Source: Tubiluchus corallicola
Taxonomy: Eukaryota; Priapulida; Priapulimorpha; Priapulimorphida; Tubiluchidae
Reading direction: 5' to 3'
DNA length: 47,500 bases
Assembly (NCBI GenBank): GCA_030141605.1
Contig: JAQGDQ010001140.1
Location: 1 to 47,500 of the forward strand
Part shown: positions 13,501 through 24,868 of the stretch, one piece after another
Layout of the letters: each line of letters opens with the position of its first letter
Numbering within the stretch: position 1 is the stretch's first letter
Notes under the pieces: generated by a model
What the model was told of the DNA's origin: nothing
Databases searched by the model: none
What the model saw: the letters and a program-made list of their open reading frames with translations, nothing else
Position numbers and translations under genes: made by a program

Positions 13501-16500
13501 GTTTGCGGCCACTGCGGCAACGATAGTGTCTGGATCGGTGGCGGAGAGGTGCGAGTTCGCCGCTTATTTTATCTACAGTTTTGTCATCACCGGTAAGTAG
13601 GCCACAAACGGCAAAAAAATCTGTCTGCAACAAACTGCGTGACGCCAGCCGTCTCTCAGAAAATTTGCACGCTCACGGCAACTTTTGTATGTTTGTGTAA
13701 AGTAACTGCGTCATAGGCAATCACAGTAAAAGGAGGTTAAGTTATTCAAGTAAAACTCTTTTCTGTACAACTTGTGCGTTAAACGATGCACCTTTAGAAT
13801 CGTTCACTAAACCTACGTGTGTTTCACTTTGGAGAAACTAGCTTGAGTAAAACCAAGTGCGTGTGTCCTATTAAGCAGATTTTACACACACGCACGCACG
13901 CACGCACGCGCACACACACACATACATGCATGCCTGTTAGCTAGTTAGTTTGTTTATTGATTATAAATCTACATATTTCGAGACTAATGCACTGTAACAA
14001 TGAGTAACCAGAAAAAACTATAGTCTAAAAGGACATTACCAAAATGACACATCGGGAACAACAAAGATAATGTAAGTACAATGTGCCATATAGTTAAGTA
14101 TAAAAATTTTCTTCCTATGAGCAGAGTATTACTGTAGAAAGTACGATGCAATACATAGCAAGTCAGCGAATAATCTCTAATCGTGTATAGGTAGAAACTT
14201 TATGATATGATTAATTTTTGCTTGACGAAAGACAATTTTGCTTAGACTCAAAATAACATTACGCAGTCCGCATATAACTTCAATACTTAATAACAGATTT
14301 TAAACATGAGTTTATTTTCAAATACATCAATAATATTAGAAAAATTACACCCATACACACACGTACGCACGCATGTATGCAGGCACGCGCACACACATTA
14401 CTCTTATAAGTAGTATAGTAATATCGTATGACAACATGTGATTAAACTATTCTTTCTATTGGTCTCAACTGGTTTTGTGAGATGTAAATTGTTCCAATTG
14501 TACCGAGCGTGTACACAGCAAAATTCTGTGTATGGCAATGTTGGAAAAACAACGTTTATCGAGCGTGCAAACGAGCAAAACTATGTCAGACAAGTTGTTA
14601 CCTACAGAATTTGCCTCGTGTGCTGCCTTTATGAAGCCCATAGATAAATTTTAGATTTATGTCGCAATAGTTGTTCATAATATATGCAATGTTTAAATTA
14701 AATGCAAATTCTATTAAAACTACAATTCGTTGTAAGCTTTAGTTAAATTTAGATCATTTATTTTTTATTTATTTGATTTTTTTAGTAATAATAATTTGTT
14801 TTTGGATTATATGCATGCTTAACTTTATATAACTATATATAGTTAACTAACCATAACTATATTAGTATAATGTAGTGTAGTGTAGTGTCTTAGGGTAGGG
14901 CAGGTTAGGCTAGGATAGGGTGTGGTAGGGTAGGACAGGGTAGCACAGGGCAGGGCGGGGCAGGGCAGGGCAAGGTAGGTTAGAGTAGAGCAGAGTAGGG
15001 TAGTGCAGAGTAGAGCAGAGAATAGTATAGTATAGTATGGTATGGTATGGTATGGTATGGTATGGTATGGTATGGTATGGTATGGTATGGTATGGTACGG
15101 TATGGTATGGTACGGTATGGTATAGTATAGTATAGTATGGTATAGTATAGTATAGTATAGTATAGTATAGTATAGTATAGTATAGTATAGTATAGTATAG
15201 TATAGTATAGTATAGTATAGTATAGTATAGTATAGTATAGCATAGCATAGCATAGCATAGCATAGTATAGTATAGTATAGTATAGTATAGTATAGTATAG
15301 TATAGTATAGTATAGTATAGTATAGTATAGTATAGTATAGTATAGTATAGTATAGTATAGTACAGTATAGTACAGTATAGTATAGTATAGTATAGTATAG
15401 TACAGTACAGTACAGTACAGTACAGTACAGTACAGTACAGTACAGTACAGTACAGTACAGTACAGTACAGTACAGTACAGTACAGTACAGTACAGTACAG
15501 TACAGTATAGTATAGCATAGCATAGCATAGCATAGAATAGTAAAGCATAATATAGCATAGTATAATATAGCATAGCATAGCATAGCATAGTATAGTATAG
15601 TATGGTATAGTATGGTATGGTATGGTATGGTATGGTATGGCATGGCATGGCATGGCATGGCATGGCATGGTATGGTATAGATAGATAGTAGCATAATATA
15701 GTAGTATATATAGATAGATAAAATAAATGATGATGATGATATATGTATGGTATGGTATGGTATGGTATGGTATGGTATGGTATGGTATGGTATGGTATGG
15801 CATGGCATTGTATGGTATGGTATGGTATAGTATATTATAGTATAGCATAGCATAGCATAGCATAGCATAGCATAGCATAGCATAGCATAGCATAGCATAG
15901 TATAGTATTGTATAGTATAGTATAGTGTGGTTTGGTATGGTATGGTATGGTATGGTATGGTATGGTATGGTATGGTATGGTATGGTATGGTATGGTATGG
16001 TATGGTATGGTATGGTATAGTATAGTATAGTATAGTGTAGCATACCATGGTATAGCATTTCATTACTGTAAAAGGCGACATTATAATAAGCGTTATTTTG
16101 ACAATAACAAGGTAACAATATTACAATAACATACACTTTCATATATGTTATTATGATGTTGTTATCAATTGCAATTATCAATTGTATTTATAATTATTTG
16201 CAGTGCTATGGAAGCATATGAAACACAAAGCCGATTGTCGTTATTCTGTTCGTTAATAAGTATTTACTCTCAATAGGCTTCGTTTACCCGGTAGTAACTC
16301 ACTGGGCGTGGTCGTCTGGAGGATGGCTGGCGCAAGGTATCAGGGATGGTGACGTCACATTTGCAGACTTTGCTGGAAGTGCTGTGGTACATCTGCTCGG
16401 TGGGATATCAGCACTGGTAGGGGCCGCGATGCTGGGTCCCCGACTCGGCCGCTTCAGGGAAGATGGGACGCCGCAGAGCTTAAAGGGTCATTCAGTACCG

Positions 16501-19500
16501 GTATAACTGTTTGATTGTTAGCATCTCAGAGCAACTGTGTTTCTCAAGAAAATAGGATTAGCATCGAGAGAAATAGCTGAGTTGCAATAGTGCATGTTTG
16601 TCTGCAAAGTTAAGTAAGACCAGGTCTGCTTACTAAATCTATAGGTGACTTCTAGGAAAATTTGCTTGGCTGTCAGGGTCTGCCATACCCTCCCACTATT
16701 TCTTTGTTAAGGGGATTATATTCAACACCCTAACATGGCTACGACATCTCTACTGGGTCGATGTGCCATCTCAGACATTATCTTTAATAATGAACAAGAT
16801 TCCGGTCCAGCCATAACCATCTGCATTAAGTAGACGATGCCGTTGAGTGATGGATCCCTGTATGAAAATAAGGCCTACATTTCATGTTGTCCAGAAGCTT
16901 ATTAGAAGAATAAAGCTGTGCAAAATTAAATCAGTAAAACAATGTGAAAAATTGTTTCCCTAAATTTTTCCGTCATTTTTTTAAGATGTGTGTTGCAAAA
17001 TCTTCTAAATAACAAACAAACCACTGAATAATCACGCTGTTTAAGTTATTTAGCTGACTAGATAAACGGTAGGCAGTTAATCTTGTTTAAAAAATATGCA
17101 AATGAACGGAAAGTGCTTAAACGGGGAAGGGGTGTTCCTAAGGGATTTTTATTGTTCAGGTGAATGACAATGACACATATGAGCACTCTTTGACAGTGAA
17201 GGCTGAAAATTATTGAAGCTATGTAGATCTAATATTCATTTTATATACTGCAATGCCAAGTTTCGTTTATTTTTAGCTGACCGCCTTGGGTGGCTTCATT
17301 CTCTTATTGGGCTTCTTAGCGTTCAACGGAGGATCCCAGGCCAGCATGTCACAGCCCGGTGACGGAGAAGCTGTATCACTTGCAATGGTAAGAATATTGG
17401 TTATGGTCCTTTGTTGTAATAAATGCTAGGCGTATTAGGTTAAGATAACTTCAGAAGTGGTGGCATTAGTGTATGCTGACTGGTTTATTTCTCTTGCATT
17501 TTAGTTTGTTATTAAATTATCGCTCCAGTGGATTGAGGCTTGCACCAGAAACAATGAACCAAAAAGATTCATTTTATCAGTGAGCGCTAGCGTCGCTGAT
17601 CTAGGAGAAACCGTATTTCGATTTATTCATCATTTTATCATATTTGGTATCCACTTTTCCATTTTTAATTCATGCTAACTGACCAACGAAGAGGCCAATT
17701 GCCACGAAGTATTTACAAGATAGGCACCTGCGGTAGGGCCCTTACAAATGGTGTAGTGTACGGTGATCCTAGTCAAAAGGTCAAAGACACTGGGTAGTGG
17801 TAAGTCTTTCGATTGTCATTCAAGGGCTTTGAGTTAAATGCGGTTTTTATAAGTATTCAGGTATTGTGGGTTAAAGATCTACAACCATACTCGACCAGGT
17901 ATAATCAGGTGTAAACAAGATCATGGCGTTATGCTTGCGGGTTTGGTTCTGAATTCATTCAGTCTTGCGTTACTATCAGTGGTAATCATACTACTTAGTT
18001 TAAAATTTGTACCTGTAACAATGATTGCGTACCAACCGTGTTACGACCAGTAGTGATGGTACTTACCCTTGGTTTGGGATTGCCAGTGGCAACAATGATT
18101 GTGAGTACAACTTGTTAGTACCAGTGATGATGACACTGTTCTTTGGATTGGGAGTTGTTAACTGGCATTAATGATTGTGAGTTCACTCTGTTGCTACCAG
18201 TGGTAATAGCACAGTTGCTTAATTTGGAGATTGTCGTTGACAGCAATAATTGTAGCTTTAACTTGTTGCTAGCAACAATGATTGCGTGTTCACCCTGCCA
18301 CTAGCTTAGTTCGAAATTTGTCGTTGGCAATAAATGATTTTGGGCTGACTGTTCCTAGTAATAGTGGCGGCATTGTTGATTGTACTAGTGATTGTACCTG
18401 GCAATAATAATTGTGGTGTTAACAAGTTCGTTTTGACTGTGCCAGTATTAGTGGCTCTCCTTTGGTGATTGTGATGCCAATAGATTAGCTAATGTTTTAG
18501 CTTTGTTATTGAAGAAGGATCATGATGCTGGCCATGACAGTGGTGTTAATTAGGATGGGTCTTATTACTGGTAATTGTAATTGCAGGCATTGATTAATTT
18601 AAACAATTTTTAGTCTTGCTGATTATGGCATTGGTTGTTCTAGACATATTGTAACTACTGGTGACCAATTGTTACTAGTTCTAGTTATTGTTTAAATTAT
18701 CCTGCAATGGTGATTATAAAGTTGTCTGTTGGCGTCACTCGACCACATACGAATGTAAAATTATTATAGAAGTCGTTTCATTTTACAACTCTGACGCTAA
18801 CTGGTGAAAATAGATGCTATAAACCAGACTGAGAATGTTAATAAAGTCAACTTCTTTGTCAACACAATCTCCAAACTAAGCAGTTGTACTACTACTATTG
18901 GTATTATAAACTTGTTAGCACCACAGTAATATTGGCAGTGGTGCCATCACCAGCTGCAGTAGCATCAATACTGGCAATAACAGGGCCAACTCGTAATTGT
19001 TGTTGCTAATGGCAACACCCAAATCAAGCATCGGTACCACCAACACTTGTAGAAACAAGCTGAAGTTAATATTGTTATTACCAGTGACAATTGACAATTC
19101 CCAAACTAAGGAGGAGTTACCAAATTTCATGTTCTATATAACCCCAACAGACATTGAAGTTTTTTAATGCATTATTATGATTACATAAAGAATTTTTAGT
19201 TATTATTAAACGAAAGAAGGTTAGAAATTAAATAACTTGCCTTTTTCTGGCGAATTTCGAACGCGTGTATTGCGGTAAAGATCGCTCACGTTTCCCGTCT
19301 TTGGGGCGAATAAGCGAGAATGACACACGTAGTGCAGAAAAGGCCTTTGGTTACCGATGTTTGGTGCCCTAGTGATTGTACTCATAACGTCATTTGTCTC
19401 GGGCAACAAAAAATGGCGGCTCTTCAAATTTAATACTCTTAACAATGACTGATAAAAAAATCAAAAAGAAAACAAGTTTTTCAGTAAGTTTATAATAAAA

Positions 19501-21152
19501 AATTGCGAGGGTTCAGTTTGGACTTTAAGTTTTGTTGACTGCTGTCTGTATGCCAAATAAAAATCTGCTTTCTACAATTCCGTTTTTTAACTGCAGGTAA
19601 ATACAATGATTGGTTGCAGTTTCGCAGCATTTACCGGACTTTTTTTCAACAGAATAATGGGAAGTGGACAGTGGAGTTTCTTGATTACAATGAATGCAGC
19701 TCTGACTGGAATGGTAGGCAACGTTAAGCGTGAAATTAGATTATCATATTTTCTCATTCGTCTTTGTGTGAGGGAAGACCTCACCTTGAAAGGGGTTTTC
19801 TGTAGTTCAAGGTAGTTGTTTCGGATTAAGTATAATATACAGACTAGAATAGTTCATTGATGACCTCAGTAATGGGTTCATTCATTAGTTCCGTAGTACA
19901 TTGATGTCCTCAATGCGTTTACACAAAATGATTCAAAAGTCTTTCACTTTTCTGTGATTTTCAATTTTCTTTGCAGCTAATCGATGGTCGACATTCATGT
20001 TATGGCAACTCTCAGTTGCTTACTCATTTACAATATTGTGTCGTTTTCCTTTGTTACAATGCTGCTCTAGATTCAGAGGTGTAAAATCGCTGCGTGGCGG
20101 AAGGTTTTCACTTTGTGACCGAAGCCGTGCAGTTTTGCTGATAGTTTGACGGCAACGGAACGCAAAATCAGAATTTGACCCTTATTTTTGAATATTAATA
20201 ATTCATTTTTAATAGTAATAACTTATAAGGTATTTTTTAACATTAATAAATGAATTATGAATATTCAAAATTAATTTATTAATACCAAAATATCATTGAA
20301 AAATTACTTATTATTTATTAATTTACTCATTAATATTCATAACTGTTTATTAAAAACGCATTAAATTTCACGTCGGCGTTCCATAGGTGGCACCACAATC
20401 TTCACACATTGTAGAGTCTCCAACCAAATTGTAAATTGGTTGCCGTTGTATTAAATTAATGCGGGACTTTCGACACCCACTATATAATGATTATTGTGAC
20501 GCCGTGAATTGTTTTGTTGTTTTTATTAGGTTTCCATGTGTGCTGGCTGCAACGTTTACTACCCCTGGGCAGCCGCTGTGGTTGGTACTATTGCTGGTTT
20601 AGCTTATGTTTGCTGGAGTCTGTTTGTTCTTTATGTCCTGCGTGTAGATGACGCTCTAGACGCCATAGCTGGTAAATGTCGTCAACGTTATTCAAGCTGT
20701 CAACTTTTATCAGTACAATGACGCGATGGCACGAAACAAAGAATTACATATGTTGTTCAATCTTCTCAAGAGATGCAGCATAAGTAAAGAGATTGTCATG
20801 CTCAGTATGCCTAATAGTAGTCTTCAATTCCAAGTTTTTACATGAATTTTAAGCGATTCATTATTATGTGGGTTGGTTGAACAAATCCACAATGGAATTT
20901 CAACCTTGTTTGCAACCCGTCCTTTTTTATCTCGCTGTGGTATCTTCCTCTGCCCTCTCTTCCTCTTCCTCTTTTTCTCCCTCCCCCTCTCTGTCTCTTC
21001 CTCGCCTTCTCTCTCTTTCTCTTCTCTTCTCTTTCAACGATACCAAAAAGTGCTATCTTATAACATAAGAAATGGGAGCGGTCAAAGGTCAGCTATCACA
21101 CTATCGTACTAGTTTAATTAATTGACACTCTCTTCCCCTCTCTCTCTTCATT

Positions 21153-21248
<96 letters not shown>

Positions 21249-24200
21249 GCACGCACGCACGCGCACACACGCACGCACGCACGCACACACACACACACAC
21301 AACACACACACACACTCTCTCTTTCTCTCTCTCTGTCTCTAGAAATATTTGAAAAATATTAAATGGGCAACACGTTGTTTACGGTTTACTAATAGCCTAC
21401 CTTTCTGTGAGAGCAGTTAACTTAGTTATTTATTTTGTTACCATAGAAATTGGTTTGTTGTCTATTTGCAGTGCATGCTGGAGGTGGATTCTGGGGCGTT
21501 CTTGCAGTCCCTATATTCAGATTTGATGGCGGAATAGTCTACACTGGAAGCAAACTAGCATTCTTGGTAAGGAGCAATGTGCAATGTATAAAAATAGCCT
21601 ACTCACACTGAAACTGTTAATTCTGAACAGAGGGTTTAAAGGCTTTGAGCCAAAGGGGAAATTAAACAAAAATCATCCTCGCACAAAAGGTGATTAATAA
21701 TCGTTATCACTTGGTAGTAACGCAATTCTTTCAGGTTGACTTGCACATCACTATGAAAAGATTGTCCTACGATGGATATTCATTCAAATATTGTTAATTT
21801 TGTAATGTAATTCCCTGTATTTTGTAGTGGCAATAAACAAACAAACAAAGTAATTAACTATACTGTAAAGAAATATACCCGTTACCAAAAGTAACTAAAA
21901 GTCTGTGTATTTGCCTCGGTGGACGCAGTGCTCTACGCAGTGTACTAGTTGTTTCTACGTTGTGTGAGAGCGGTTCAGTTAAATAATATGGTGTGAATAA
22001 GGCTTAAGTATTCAGTTTGAGTGAAACTTTTTTTAGTTTTGCTAGATATGTATCTGACTCTTAAGCTTTGTAACAGCACACCGATTACTGTATCACAACA
22101 TTAATAAATGGTAATTAACCAGTAAGATCCCAACGTTCTTTAGACAACGTTACCATGAGACTGGTGGCGTTCTTGAACGAAATTGCACATTTTACCCCAA
22201 TTGAAGCTCTTGTTGATTTAATACTTTGAAGTGCAAGCAAACACTCTTCACAAATAAACCTTAAAAAAGTTGTATTGAAATTTTATATCACTTACATGCT
22301 GTCTTGTTGCTTTAGCTGCTTTAGCAGGATTACTACATGCATATAAAAAAACTTGTAAATTTAAACTTCCGCGATGACCGTTAGGTGCAGCCATTTTAAC
22401 AGTAAGCCGCTTGGAAAATAGCACATTCGTAGCACACTCTTCGCCAACTAAACAAAAGTTTTAATTACTTTATATTGTCAGTAAGATCGGTAATATGTTT
22501 TCAGGTGAAACCCAGTGCTGCACACTGGATGGCGATGCAGTGCCATTTTACCATATGACAAAATATTTAAAATTATTAAGAATTTTGTTTTCCAGTTACA
22601 TGTTTGTCTTTCAAACAGGTAAGCGTAACGCTAAGCAATATAACTTTGTATGAAAAAAATTTTTGGGATATACTTTAAAAATTCCCTTTTCTTCGCCTTT
22701 AAGCTTACCCTCATTTTTCTATGATTGTAGGGTTTTGCGTGGAATCTTGTTGGTGCTGTAGCCATCGCTGCCTGGTCTTCAGCCGTGTGTCTAATTATGT
22801 TTGGTGCATTACGTTTTGCTAACTTACTTCGTGTAAACAGAGATGTGGAAATGCGAGGTGAGGCTAAGTCTATGTCAAATTTAACACTTTTAGTATACGT
22901 GTTTAAATAACTGCTACATAATGTGTATAACAGTCGTGTTTTTGTAGAAGATCTTTAACCTGTTTTAATTAGTTTAGTTTAGTTTAGTACGCATTCTTTA
23001 TTTAAAAATATTAAAAATATTTATAAAAAAATATAAAAGGTGGAAACAAGAAAAACGTATTTACAGCACAGAATAAAATTTTACAGAAACAAGGATAATT
23101 AAAAGATTGCGGGTAAAAGCGCAAAGGTCTAAGGCTACTTAAGGAAACTTAAGGAGTCGATTCCAGATTTTACTTTTTCCGTTTGAATAAAAGTTTTAAA
23201 ACAATCAAGTCGGCAGTGAGTAGGCTGTAATTGAAAAAGCTGTGACCCCTTGTTACATTAGATGAAGGTGCTTTACTAAAAAATACATCTTTGTCTATAG
23301 CACTGTCTCCATGTAATATACAGCAACGCATAGTCAAATCACAGTGTATTTGACGAAAACTGCACCTAGCAAATAATCTGCGAGTGTAGTATCGCTGAAC
23401 ATTTTCAACCGAATCAATCCAAGTTGAAGTATCTTAAACGTTCCAACCTTTCCGTTTTAAACTTAGGGAAACGATGCTTCAAAATTAGCTGTTGTTTAAT
23501 TGATGCACAATTTTCGTTTTAGCCCCTTATCCTAGAGTGACATTGGCTTTTTTTGGGCAATTTGCATTTTTGAGGCTTGTGACCTGGCTGTACTGTATTG
23601 TACTGTACCATTGCATTCTGTATATTACTGTATTATGGTCTGTTCTAAACGGTACACGAGCTTATGTTAATTGTTCATCTAAAAGATTATTAATTATTAT
23701 TATTATTGTTATTATTACGTAGAAAGTATTTTTTATTCTTCTTTGTGTATTACACGGTATTGCATTACTAGTATAGCATCCTAACTTTGCTTTGCTTCAG
23801 GCTTGGACATAGTAAAACATGGAGAACCTGCGTACCCCATTGATCCTTTAGAAAATGAGCTACCAGCCTTAAACCAGACAGCTACTACAATGCTGGCTAA
23901 GAGCATTCTTCTCATAGGTGGCGCTCCCTTCCAGCCAAGCAGTTCTTCGACTGACCTCACTGTGACAAATAGTACGCATACATTATCAACTTCGTTATCA
24001 TGTAGTAGCATAGTATACTAGTATAATTTTTAACTTATTTTAATTTAAGAATTATACTAAGAAGTAGTTTTGTTGTTTAATACTAAGTTTATTATTTAGT
24101 ACTAATACTGAGTTAATTTCATACCAAATGAAAAGTGTACAATATACATTAAAATATATACATATACATATACACATATACAGCATGTAGAAACACACTA

Positions 24201-24834
24201 TGCATATTAAAATAAGTACACGCATAAAATGCGACGTAATAATGAGTGGCGGTGTTGGGGAGACAAAAAGAGGGAACGCTTCTTACATGTACCTGTTAAA
24301 TACTGAGAACTCATTCTGATGTAAATGATTTAATCGCCGTTTAAAAAGATTTGCATTTCGAGTTTTTACCAATGGTGCATTTACAATTTCTGGTAAACTG
24401 TTTCCAAATCGGAGCAATCCTGTTGGGAAAAAGTCAGTAATTGGTTTAGCATATCGCCTGATAACCAGTTTAAGTGAGTTACGTAAAAAACAGAGCCCAC
24501 CCGTGTTACGGATGATATTTTGGACGCTATTTTGGAGGCCAGATTGTAGGAGGCGGTGATTTAAACCAACATTAGCCTAAAACTTTCCTGCTGCCATGCT
24601 AGTTCTTAATACCTGTTATGCTACATCTTGGACGACTATATGCAGTAGAAGGTCCAAGAAAGTGCTTTTTGGTAGCTATTTTTGCCGCCGGGAGGGTCTG
24701 TGTCGTAAATGGACATTAGACTAAAACCTTCCCAGTGTTATGCTGGTTTTTATAGAACATCACGTTTGGGGATACGCTGTAGCATGTGTGCGTGCAGAAG
24801 TAACAAGCGGATAGACGGACTGAAGGACGGACTA

Positions 24835-24868
<34 letters not shown>

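Noticed and set aside
13945-14340. Possible minus-strand LINE 3' UTR in AMT intron 3
   Set aside because: It ends in AATCAATAAACAAAC-like sequence on the minus strand, but no RT-protein trace was found, so it was not called.
14438-14647. 69-codon plus-strand frame in AMT intron 3
   Set aside because: It does not start with ATG, has no family match, and AMT exons 3 and 4 join without it.
14843-16181. Long minus-strand frames of about 410-420 codons
   Set aside because: They translate a 5-bp repeat in three frames (Tyr-His-Thr-Ile-Pro type). Any unit of 5 bp lacking stops gives this, and there are no splice or domain features.
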